Positions 1-9,166 of a DNA stretch of 64,000 nucleotides are shown one piece after another. Source of the stretch: Limnomonas spitsbergensis (Eukaryota > Chlorophyta > Chlorophyceae > Chlamydomonadales); the NCBI GenBank assembly GCA_037349105.1, contig JAYJMM010000019.1:62001-126000 (forward strand), read 5' to 3'. The notes under the pieces are model-generated. The model ran no database searches. It was given only the letters and a program-made list of their open reading frames with translations, and was not told the origin of the DNA. The translations under genes were made by a program, and so were the position numbers. Position 1 is the first letter of the stretch. Every line of letters starts with the position of its first letter.

Positions 1-595
1 ACTGGGACTGAGTTTGTGGCTAGGCTTGGCGCGAAAAAAATGCTCGGTGGATCAATGGCTGGGACTGGGAGATTCCAACAATTCACAATTCCTTTCAATC
101 TGCAGCGACTCTTTGATATCTATGTATCTCAAGTTTGCTGTTGAGAGATTGGAGTGCAAAATTGAAGGTCTGGGAGAGTCAAGGACTTGATCCTCGAGAG
201 GATGCCGGAGGATACTCGAAGACTGGGCACGCGAGGAAACTCGGGGATACTGGTTGTGTCCGATGGTTTCCATTTGGGTGGCTCGACACTACGGTAAAGA
301 GACCTTGGCTCGTGAAACCACTGAAGTGATCTACTGCCCGGGAGGGGACAAAGACTACTGATACTAGGCTAGAGGCTGGGCTGGAAGACTAGGGAGGCGC
401 ACGTGGTGCGTGGGAGCTATGTCGACTCCGGGACTGGGGCGTTGGCTGAAGGGTTTGCAAGTGGGAGCCAAGTATTGAGCTTGGTAGAATGAACTTATCT
501 CTGTCGAGAGACTCCCGGTTTACTAGCGGGGCGCACTTATGTAGGCGCTCGGCAGATGGCAAGCCCGGATAAGGCTCTAAAGGCTGGAAGGTTCA

Positions 596-633
596 TGTCG
601 TACAACCGAAGGTTGTTAGAGGTCTTAACGACA
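596..633 (+). other. Composite stem-loop in the left flank
   Basis: TGTCGT (596-601) pairs with ACGACA (628-633). Directly inside, ACAACC (602-607) pairs with GGTTGT (611-616) across a three-base GAA loop. This gives a 12-bp stem interrupted by an 11-base bulge on the 3' side (617-627). The pairing is seen in the sequence; an RNA function is only a possibility. Confidence 0.4.
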
Positions 634-644
634 CGCAACTGCTC

Positions 645-669
645 TCACACTGTTAGCTACGCAGTGTGA
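645..669 (+). other. 8-bp-arm hairpin in the left flank
   Basis: TCACACTG (645-652) and CAGTGTGA (662-669) are perfect inverted repeats around a nine-base loop. The hairpin lies 11 bases after the composite stem at 596-633 and 77 bp before the array edge. There is no T-run after it, so nothing marks it as a terminator. Confidence 0.4.
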
Positions 670-746
670 CAACGGTTGTGTTCGCGTACTGGATACTAGG
701 AGACATGTACTGAGTTAACTGGACTGGGGGGTCCAAGACCACTACA

Positions 747-1802
747 CTGCCCACCAGCTTAGAAAAGTACTCATTGGGTACTGCTGCTACCTCCTTGATT
801 AGGGATACCTTAACCTCCTTTAGAGTTCTGCAGCCCTTAGCGTCCATCTTGGCCTGCATATATCCCCAAAAGTTCTCGATCGGACTCAAGTCCGGGCTGT
901 TGGGAGGCCACTTCTGGAGGAGGCCCACGCTGCTGCCACGCTGGGAGTTCTACCTCTTCACCACAGGTATGGCTGCTTTGTGAGTAGGGTCGTTGTCCTG
1001 CTGAAGGTACCATGTAGCAATGTCGTGCTGGGTGAAGAGGCGCTGTCCCTCATGCATGAATGTCGCCTTCACGACCTCCTCATACTCCTATGTGGTGGTA
1101 TTCCTGGCCACCTGGCCCCTCTTGTTCTTGAAGGTGGTCTTCTGGCTGTTGGTGCCTGCAACAAAGTAAAGCGTGCTGATTCCCCACTTGCAGATGCCCG
1201 CATACACGTTGAGGACCAGGGGGTGATTTGGAGAGGCTGCCTCACGCACCGCTCTCTCACCCTCACCCTCCACGCCCCAGGAAACAGGCTGCACCTTCAC
1301 CCCTGGGTAGGTAAATGGAAACTTCTTCCAGTCGGTGAAGAGGACGTGGCTCCAGTCCCTTCCCTTGCTGGCTTTGCAAAAGTCCAGCCGCTTCTACAGG
1401 TCGAGTTGACCCCGAAAGCTGCTTCCTAGGCGCACCCTGCAGAACCCTCAATTTTTTCCCAATCTCCGATGCGTGCCTCTGGGCTGCTCGAATGACAGTC
1501 TTCTTCCCCACTGGCCTGGTGACCAAGCCTAATGTCCCAAGCTCATGTGCAACTGTTTTTGCACCACCATGATGGTTGCTCAGCAGCAGGTCATAGGCCC
1601 GGGACTCCGCCTCTGGGCTGAGGATCCTCTTCTTGCCGGACTTTGGCGCGACGTGGACAGCTCCGGAATCTTTATATCGCTGCACCCAGTGCTCCACAAC
1701 CCTGTCGGACAGTCCAAGCTGCCTAGTTGTCGTAGAGATGTCGTGGTTCTCATTCCACCTCGTTATGATAGCCCAACGGAGTTCTTCAGAGGTGAGCCCC
1801 AT
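747..1802 (-). pseudogene. Tc1/mariner-like transposase pseudogene, copy 1 (C-terminus lost at array edge)
   Basis: The array edge removes the last residues of the protein, and the frame runs into unrelated flank, ending at 653. Lesions: the shared frame break near 1440-1450; the shared TAG at 1394-1396; a GAG-to-TAG stop at 1088-1090; and a Trp-to-TAG stop at 950-952, shared only with copy 2. The third catalytic Glu is kept. This copy is the most damaged in the catalytic half, as often seen at array margins. Confidence 0.85.
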
Positions 1803-3143
1803 GGGAGCAAATGAGGCCCTAAAATACAATGATTTTAGGGATGCCAATTTTGTGCTCTTGAGTAGCCAGGTCTTATTTCGCTTTGCGTGGGTGTTGCATT
1901 TCCCTAGGGCATGCCCACCATGTGTGTGCATGGTCCGGGTCCCACTGTTGATATTTAAGACCTGCGAGCTTTTTTTCCGGGTACAGGGCGGGTCAGATGT
2001 ATTGACACGTTTTAGGGGTACTGAGGTTTGACCTGCCGTCCCAACCTGGTTCACACTAGCAGTACCAACTGCAATTTGAAGTAATCTCTATATGAACTGC
2101 CTCGATCGACCTGGTGTGTTGCTACATCGTCAAGTGTTGTAATCAGCTTGCCATACACGGTTTATTGAGGTCTGTTGGGGTATCATTTGAATCGGAATGG
2201 CAGTTGGATGCCAAAAACTGCCCCGTTGGGTACCAAACTTGCGGCGGCTGAGCCTGAAAAGTGGCCAAAACCCGGTTAAGGTAGATCCTTAAGTGGGTGT
2301 AGGTGGGCCATAGAAGGAGGCATTGCCACCTTCCCTGTGTCATTTGGCCAATCCAACATGCAGATATGGCCTTCCATGTGGCCCACATCAGGGCTGTCTT
2401 TGATGGATTAGAATTCACTCCATACATGTCTGATTGCTACGATGTCTGGTGATTCAGAGAGCCTGAGAGTAGCTCATTAAGACTGCCCACCCAATTTGTG
2501 CACCATTCCCTACTCCAGAGGCTGCAAATTTGGGGCAAAGGTGGCTTTTCGGGAAGACATGCCCCTTGCCCCATGCAGCCCCTCAGCCATGCAAGCTCCC
2601 ATATCACTGCCACAGAGTTCCAGAATGCCTTAAGTCAGGTATCCACTCTTTATTCACACATCTTGATTTTCGTGTCATTTATTCCAGGCTCACCTTCTTA
2701 TCTGAGCTGAGCCAGCCAGATCTGCCGAGGACTAGTTTTGCGAGAGGATGGAAAACAACAGCACTGGTGGTTTCAGAGCCACAGCCCTAGGCTTTACAAC
2801 AGGTAATACTTCAGCTATCATGGAGTCCAGCACTTCAATATAACATCCTCAAAAAATTAGAGGCAGGCCCCTCAGCATGGCCAAGTTATCTCAAAACATA
2901 CATTTATTGGAGTTTGTGATTCTGTCAAGTGGACTCCTTAAGCCCATTGTGTTTGCGTTTGATTATCTCAAGGGACAGTTGGTGCCTACCAGTATTAGTG
3001 CATTGCTAGCAATCAGGTTAGAGCACAGTCAATGTGTAACTGATATCAAGTCATGACCTAACCTCCTTGCACTGCTGGGCCTGTCCACGTTTTTACGATA
3101 CATATGACCCGCCATGTGATGTAGCGGCGGTTGGCAAGAATTT

Positions 3144-4257
3144 TCAATATTTTGTCTTGTTACCCTTCTTGCGCATGCATGCAACGATCCTTTTGGGCAT
3201 GCTGCCCACCAGCTTAGAAAAGTACTCATTGGGTACTGCTGCTACCTCCTTGATTAGGGATACCTTAACCTCCTTTAGAGTTATGCAGCCCTTAGCGTCC
3301 ATCTTGGCCTATATATATCCCCAAAAGTTCTCGATCGGACTCAAGTCCGGGCTGTTGGGAGGCCACTTCTGGAGGAGGCCCACGCTGCTGCCACGCTGGG
3401 AGTTCTACCTCGTCACCACAGGTATGGCTGCTTTGTGAGTAGGGTCGTTGTCATGCTGAAGGTACCATGTAGCAATGTCGTGCTGGGTGAAGAGGCGCTG
3501 TCCCTCATGCATGAATGTCGCCTTCACGACCTCCTCATACTCCTCTGTGGTGGTATTCCTGGCCACCTGGCCCCTCTTGTTCTTGAAGGTGGTCTTCTGG
3601 CTGTTGGTGCCTGCAACAAAGTGAAGCTTGCTGATTCCCCACTTGCAGATGCCCGCATACACGTTGAGGACCAGGGGGTGATTTGGAGAGGTTGCCTCAC
3701 GCACCGCTCTCTCACCCTCACCCTCCACGCCCCAGGAAACAGGCTGCACCTTCACCCCTGGGTAGGTAAATGGAAACTTCTTCCAGTCGGTGAAGAGGAC
3801 GTGGCTCCAGTCCCTTCCCTTGCTGGCTTTGCAAAAGTCCAGCCGCTTCTACAGGTCGAGTTGACCCCGAAAGCTGCTTCCTAGGCGCACCCTGCAGAAC
3901 CCTCAATTTTTTCCCAATCTCCGATGCGTGCCTCTGGGCTGCTCGAATGACAGTCTTCTTCCCCACTGGCCTGGTGACCAAGCCTAATGTCCCAAGCTCA
4001 TGTGCAACTGTTTTTGCACCACCATGATGGTTGCTCAGCAGCAGGTCATAGGCCCGGGACTCCGCCTCTGGGCTGAGGATCCTCTTCTTGCCGGACTTTG
4101 GCGCGACGTGGACAGCTCCGGAATCTTTATATCGCTGCACCCAGTGCTCCACAACCCTGTCGGACAGTCCAAGCTGCCTAGTTGTCGTAGAGATGTCGTG
4201 GTTCTCATTCCACCTCGTTATGATAGCCCAACGGAGTTCTTCAGAGGTGAGCCCCAT
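3144..4257 (-). pseudogene. Tc1/mariner-like transposase pseudogene, copy 2
   Basis: Full-length copy with the shared frame break and TAG, plus Trp-to-TAG at 3405-3407, between the second catalytic Asp and the third catalytic Glu. It lacks the GAG-to-TAG stop of copies 1 and 3. The left inverted repeat carries GCCATGT. One T is missing upstream of the ATG relative to the other units. Confidence 0.85.
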
Positions 4258-5549
4258 GGGAGCAAATGAGGCCCTAAAATACAATGATTTTAGGGATGCC
4301 AATTTGTGCTCTTGAGTAGCCAGGTCTTATTTCGCTTTGCGTGGGTGTTGCATTTCCCTAGGGCATGCCCACCATGTGTGTGCATGGTCCGGGTCCCACT
4401 GTTGATATTTAAGACCTGCGAGCTTTTTTTCCGGGTACAGGGCGGGTCAGATGTATCGACACGTTTTAGGGGTACTGAGGTTTGACCTGCCGTCCCAACC
4501 TGGTTCACACTAGCAGTACCAACTGCAATTTGAAGTAATCTCTATATGAACTGCCTCGATCGACCTGGTGTGTTGCTACATCGTCAAGTGTTGTAATCAG
4601 CTTGCCATACACGGTTTATTGAGGTCTGTTGGGGTATCATTTGAATCGGAATGGCAGTTGGATGCCAAAAACTGCCCCGTTGGGTACCAAACTTGCGGCG
4701 GCTGAGCCTGAAAAGTGGCCAAAACCCGGTTAAGGTAGATCCTTAAGTGGGTGTAGGTGGGCCATAGAAGGAGGCATTGCCACCTTCCCTGTGTCATTTG
4801 GCCAATCCATCATGCAGATATGGCCTTCCATGTGGCCCACATCAGGGCTGTCTTTGATGGATTGGAATTCACTCCATACATGTCTGATTGCTACGATGTC
4901 TGGTGATTCAGAGAGCCTGAGAGTAGCTCATTAAGACTGCCCTCCCAATTTTTGCACCATTCCCCACTCCAGAGGCTGCAAATTTGGGGCAAAGGTGGCT
5001 TGTCGGGAAGCCATGCCCCTTGCCCCATGCAGCCCCTCAGCCATGCAAGCTCCCATATCACTGCCACAGAGTTCCAGAATGCCTTAAGTCAGGTATCCAC
5101 TCTTTATTCACACATCTTGATTTTCATGTCATTTATTCCAGGCTCACCTTCTTATCTGAGCTGAGCCAGCCAGATCTGCCGAGGACTGGTTTTGCGAGAG
5201 GATGGAAAACAACAGCACCGGTGGTTTCAGAGCCACAGCCCTAGGCTTTACAGCAGGTAATACTTCAGCTATCATGGAGTCCAGCACTGCAATATAACAT
5301 CCTCAAAAAATTAGAGGCAGGCCCCTCAGCATGGCCAAGTTATCTCAAAACATAAATTTATTGGAGTAGGTGATTCTGTCAAGTGGACTCCTTAAGCCCA
5401 TTGTGTTTGCGTTTGATTATCTCAAGGGACAGTTGGTGCCTACCAGTATTAGTGCATTGCTAGCAATCAGGTTAGAGCACAGTCAATGTGTAACTGATAT
5501 CAAGTCATGACCTAACCTCCTTGCACTGCTGGGCCTGTCCACGTTTTTA

Positions 5550-5571
5550 CGATACATATGACCCGCCCTGT
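5550..5571 (+). repeat. Left terminal inverted repeat core
   Basis: These 22 bases match the right-end core in reverse complement with one mismatch at position 9 (A here, C at the other end). The shared parts are CGATACAT and TGACCCGCCCTGT. In copy 2 and copies 8-16 this end carries GCCATGT instead of GCCCTGT, showing independent decay of the two ends. Confidence 0.85.
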
Positions 5572-5597
5572 GATGTAGCGGCGGTTGGCAATAATTT

Positions 5598-6711
5598 TCA
5601 ATATTTTGTCTTGTTGCCCTTCTTGCGCATGCATGCAACTATCCTTTTGGGCATGCTGCCCACCAGCTTAGAAAAGTACTCATTGGGTACTGCTGCTACC
5701 TCCTTGATTAGGGATACCTTAACCTCCTGGAGAGTTCTGCAGCCCTTAGCGTCCATCTTGGCCTGCATATATCCCCAAAAGTTCTCGATCGGACTCAAGT
5801 CCGGGCTGTTGGGAGGCCACTTCTGGAGGAGGCCCACGCTGCTGCCACGCTGGGAGTTCCACCTCTTCACCACAGGTATGGCTGCTTTGTGAGTAGGGTC
5901 GTTGTCATGCTGAAGGTACCATGTAGCAATGTCGTGCTTGGTGAAGAGGCGCTGTCCCTCATGCATGAATGTCGCCTTCACGACCTCCTCATACTCCTAT
6001 GTGGTGATATTCCTGGCCACCTGGCCCCTCTTGTTCTTGAAGGTGGTCTTCTGGCTGCTGGTGCCTGCCACAAAGTGAAGCTTGCTGATTCCCCACTTGC
6101 AGATGCCCGCATACACGTTGAGGACCAGGGGGTGATTTGGAGAGGCTGCCTCACGCACCGCTCTCTCACCCTCACCCTCCACGCCCCAGGACACAGGCTG
6201 CACCTTCACCCCTGGGTAGGTAAATGGAAACTTCTTCCAGTCGGTGAAGAGGACGTGGCTCCAGTCCCTTCCCTTGCTGGCTTTGCATAAGTCCAGCCGC
6301 TTCTACAGGTCGAGTTGACCCCGAAAGCTGCTTCCTAGGCGCACCCTGCAGAACCCTCAATTTTTTCCCAATCTCCGATGCGTGCCTCTGGGCTGCTCGA
6401 ATGACAGTCTTCTTCCCCACTGGCCTGGTGACCAAGCCTAATGTCCCAAGCTCATGTGCAACTGTTTTTGCACCACCATGATGGTTGCTCAGCAGCAGGT
6501 CATAGGCCCGGGACTCCGCCTCTGGGCTGAGGATCCTCTTCTTGCCGGACTTTGGCGCGACGTGGACAGCTCCGGAATCTTTATATCGCTGCACCCAGTG
6601 CTCCACAACCCTGTCGGACAGTCCAAGCTGCCTAGCTGTCGTGGAGATGTCGTGGTTCTCATTCCACCTCGTTATGATAGCCCAACGGAGTTCTTCAGAG
6701 GTGAGCCCCAT
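5598..6711 (-). pseudogene. Tc1/mariner-like transposase pseudogene, copy 3 (reference description)
   Basis: The gene would have encoded the element's transposase, about 370 residues, which binds the inverted repeats and cuts and joins DNA. The start is placed at 6709-6711 (MGLTSEEL), where helix-turn-helix similarity begins; the open frame runs upstream across the inverted repeat, so earlier Met codons are unlikely. Residues 1-50 form a first helix-turn-helix (DISTTARQLGLSDRVVEHW) and residues 65-110 a second (GAKTVAHELG, VGKKTVIRAA). The catalytic triad is visible: first Asp in VLFTDWKKF (6240-6242), second in DNDPTH (5904-5906), Glu in SPDLSPIENFW (5784-5786), 39 residues after the second Asp. 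Breaks: a frame change near 6345-6360, TAG at 6303-6305, and GAG-to-TAG at 5997-5999. Upstream control is not visible beyond the hairpin at 6726-6749. The family is clear; the exact subfamily is not. Confidence 0.9.
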
Positions 6712-6725
6712 GGGAGCAAATGAGG

Positions 6726-6749
6726 CCCTAAAATGCAATGATTTTAGGG
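6726..6749. repeat. 9-bp-arm hairpin just upstream of the transposase ATG
   Basis: CCCTAAAAT (6726-6734) and ATTTTAGGG (6741-6749) are perfect inverted repeats around GCAATG. The hairpin starts 15 bp upstream of the presumed transposase start codon (minus strand, 6709-6711). It is present in most units; copy 5 has lost one A from one arm, and copies 1 and 2 have a changed loop (ACAATG). It might affect expression of the original gene; nothing shows that it does. Confidence 0.5.
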
Positions 6750-6891
6750 ATGCCAATTTTGTGCTCTTGAGTAGCCAGGTCTTATTTCGCTTTGCGTGGG
6801 TGTTGCATTTCCCTAGGGCATGCCCACCATGTGTGTGCATGGTCCGGGTCCCACTGTTGATATTTAAGACCTGCGAGCTTTTTTTCCGGGT

Positions 6892-6913
6892 ACAGGGCGG
6901 GTCAGATGTATCG
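6892..6913 (-). repeat. Right terminal inverted repeat core
   Basis: This is the reverse complement of the left core, lying 181 bp upstream of the transposase ATG. A run of seven T lies just inside it on the plus strand. In copies 5 and 6 this end has decayed further (ACATGGCGGTTTAGA in place of ACAGGGCGGGTCAGA). Confidence 0.85.
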
Positions 6914-6932
6914 ACACGTTTTAGGGGTACTG

Positions 6933-8004
6933 AGGTTTGACCTGCCGTCCCAACATGGTTCACACTAGCAGTACCAACTGCAATTTGAAGTAATCTCTAT
7001 ATGAAATGCCTCGATCGACCTGGTGTGTTGCTACATCGTCAAGTGCTGTAATCAGCTTGCCATACACGGTTTATTGAGGTATGTTGGGGTATCATTTGAA
7101 TCCGAATGGCAGTTGGATGCCAAAAACTGCCCCGTTGGGTACCAAACTTGCGGCGGCTGAGCCTGAAAAGTGGCCAAAACCCGGTTAAGGTAGATCCTTA
7201 AGTGGGTGTAGGTGGGCCATAGAAGGAGGCATTGCCACCTTCCCTGTGTCATTTGGCCAATCCAACATGCAGATATGGCCTTCCATGTGGCCCACATCAG
7301 GGCTGTCTTTGATGGATTGGAATTCACTCCATACATGTCTGATTGCTACGATGTCTGGTGATTCAGAGAGCCTGAGAGTAGCTCATTAAGACTGCCCACC
7401 CAATTTGTGCACCATTCCCTACTCCAGAGGCTGCAAATTTGGGACAAAGGTGGCTTGTCGGGAAGCCATGCCCCTTGCCCCATGCAGCCCCTCAGCCATG
7501 CAAGCTCCCATATCACTGCCACATAGTTCCAGAATGCCTTAAGTCAGGTATCCACTCTTTATTCACACATCTTGATTTTCATGTCATTTATTCCAGGCTC
7601 ACCTTCTTATCTGAGCTGAGCCAGCCAGATCTGCCGAGGACTGGTTTTGCGAGAGGATGGAAAACAACAGCACCGGTGGTTTCAGAGCCACAGCCCTAGG
7701 CTTTACAGCAGGTAATACTTCAGCTATCATGGAGTCCAGCACTGCAATATAACATCCTCAAAAAATTAGAGGCAGGCCCCTCAGCATGGCCAAGTTATCT
7801 CAAAACATAAATTTATTGGAGTAGGTGATTCTGTCAAGTGGACTCCTTAAGCCCATTGTGTTTGCGTTTGATTATCTCAAGGGACAGTTGGTGCCTACCA
7901 GTATTAGTGCATTGCTAGCAATCAGGTTAGAGCACAGTCAATGTGTAACTGATATCAAGTCATGGCCTAACCTCCTTGCACTGCTGGGCCTGTCCACGTT
8001 TTTA
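6933..8004. repeat. Intervening spacer of the macrosatellite unit (representative, unit 3)
   Basis: About 1.07 kb separates the right end of one element from the left end of the next. I recognise no gene, RNA gene or second transposon. Open frames of 70-94 codons recur in every unit but none resembles a known protein. Small structures include TTAAGG/CCTTAA around TAGAT near 7185-7202 and the palindrome TCGATCGA near 7010. Its constant association with the transposon suggests it is host flanking DNA captured when the first unit was duplicated. The 9-bp block ending GGCATT near 7225 is missing in units 13, 14, 15, 18, 23 and 24. An equivalent spacer follows every other element copy. Confidence 0.7.
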
Positions 8005-8052
8005 CGATACATATGACCCGCCCTGTGATGTAGCGGCGGTTGGCAAGAATTT

Positions 8053-9166
8053 TCAATATTTTGTCTTGTTGCCCTTCTTGGGCATGCATGCAACGATCCT
8101 TTTGGGCATGCTGCCCACCAGCTTAGAAAAGTACTCATTGGGTACTGCTGCTACCTCCTTGATTAGGGATACCTTAACCTCCTGGAGAGTTCTGCAACCC
8201 TTAGCGTCCATCTTGGCCTGCATATATCCCCAAAAGTTCTTGATCGGACTCAAGTCCGGGCTGTTGGGAGGCCACTTCTGGAGGAGGCCCACGCTGCTGC
8301 CACGCTGGGAGTTCCACCTCTTCACCACAGGTATGGCTGCTCTGTGAGTAGGGTCGTTGTCCTGCTGAAGGTACCATGTAGCAATGTCGTGCTGGGTGAA
8401 GAGGCGCTGTCCCTCATGCATGAATGTCGCCTTCACGACCTCCTCATACTCCTCTGTGGTGATATTCCTGGCCACCTGGCCCCTCTTGTTCTTGAAGGTG
8501 GTCTTCTGGCTGCTGGTGCCTGCCACAAAGTGAAGCTTGCTGATTCCCCACTTGCAGATGCCCGCATACACGTTGAGGACCAGGGGGTGATTTGGAGAGG
8601 CTGCCTCACGCACCGCTCTCTCACCCTCACCCTCCACGCCCCAGGACACAGGCTGCACCTTCACCCCTGGGTAGGTAAATGGAAACTTCTTCCAGTCGGT
8701 GAAGAGGACGTGGCTCCAGTCCCTTCCCTTGCTGGCTTTGCAAAAGTCCAGCCGCTTCTACAGGTCGAGTTGACCCCGAAAGCTGCTTCCTAGGCGCACC
8801 CTGCAGAACCCTCAATTTTTTCCCAATCTCCGATGCGTGCCTCTGGGCTGCTCGAATGACAGTCTTCTTCCCCACTGGCCTGATGACCAAGCCTAATGTC
8901 CCAAGCTCATGTGCAACTGTTTTTGCACCACCATGATGGTTGCTCAGCAGCAGGTCATAGGCCCGGGACTCCGCCTCTGGGCTGAGGATCCTCTTCTTGC
9001 CGGACTTTGGCGCGACGTGGACAGCTCCGGAATCTTTATATCGCTGCACCCAGTGCTCCACAACCCTGTCGGACAGTCCAAGCTGCCTAGCTGTCGTGGA
9101 GATGTCGTGGTTCTCATTCCACCTCGTTATGATAGCCCAACGGAGTTCTTCAGAGGTGAGCCCCAT
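8053..9166 (-). pseudogene. Tc1/mariner-like transposase pseudogene, copy 4
   Basis: Shared frame break and TAG. In addition the third catalytic acid, Glu, is changed to Lys (codon at 8239-8241), so the catalytic half would be dead even if the frame were whole. The catalytic half is otherwise open to its normal TGA at 8053-8055. Confidence 0.87.

Larger units (their letters stand above)
1..746. other. Single-copy left flank, no recognised gene, hairpin-rich
   Basis: This stretch is not part of the tandem repeat and has no match elsewhere in the window. Open frames are short (at most about 70 codons) and none resembles a known protein. Four perfect-arm hairpins are visible: 398-410 (5-bp arms, GTG loop), 468-484 (5-bp arms), a composite stem at 596-633, and 645-669 (8-bp arms). 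The motif GGGACTG recurs at 4, 61 and 430. It could be ordinary intergenic DNA, a ribosomal spacer, or part of an unrecognised structured RNA; I cannot choose between these. The join to the array is sharp at 746/747. Confidence 0.6.
5550..6913 (-). mobile_element. Tc1/mariner-family DNA transposon (copy 3, representative)
   Basis: This copy is bounded by inverted repeats at 5550-5571 and 6892-6913 and filled by a minus-strand transposase gene, so its size (about 1.36 kb) and layout fit the Tc1/mariner superfamily. Beyond the right core the sequence continues outward and, read on the minus strand, begins CAGTACCCC, a typical start for such elements; the true outer end may be near 6932. The left outer part is too diverged to match. 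I see no clean TA target duplication. The same element recurs in every unit at left/right core starts 3096/4437, 8005/9347, 10460/11793, 12906/14240, 15353/18591, 19704/21046, 22159/23501, 24614/25956, 27069/28411, 29524/30866, 31815/33157, 34261/35603, 36707/38052, 39156/40498, 41611/42957, 44070/45416, 46520/47862, 48975/50316, 51429/52764, 53876/55212, 56324/57666, 58770/60112 and 61215/62557. Copies 1 and 26 are truncated. Confidence 0.88.

Noticed and set aside
980..1429. 149-residue plus-strand frame (MSRVVVLLK...) repeated in most units
   Set aside because: It lies antisense to the catalytic half of the transposase and has no recognisable domain. It is a shadow of the coding strand.
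1633..2031. 132-residue plus-strand frame (MPDFGATW...) repeated in most units
   Set aside because: It is antisense to the helix-turn-helix half and runs through the inverted repeat; no family resemblance.
1263..2054. 263-residue minus-strand open frame as a complete gene
   Set aside because: It starts outside the transposon's right inverted repeat and ends in out-of-frame sequence. Only the part from MGLTSEEL to about KKLRV is transposase-like; the ends are chance extensions.
5357..5362. AATAAA on the minus strand downstream of the transposase as a polyadenylation signal
   Set aside because: It lies about 236 bp beyond the stop and outside the element's inverted repeat; a single hexamer in A/T-rich spacer is not evidence.
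6340..6375. Programmed ribosomal frameshift joining the two transposase halves
   Set aside because: There is an A-run, but a -1 shift meets TAG and a +1 shift there meets TGA. Together with the TAG in 23 copies, simple decay is the better explanation.
7548..7596. A 49-bp GT...AG intron-like segment in the spacer (CAG/GTATCC to TTCCAG)
   Set aside because: Joining the flanks gives an early stop in all three frames, so it does not link coding exons.
7439..7699. Spacer frames of 70-86 codons on the plus strand
   Set aside because: They overlap each other in two frames, have no domain, and carry over between units only because units are nearly identical.
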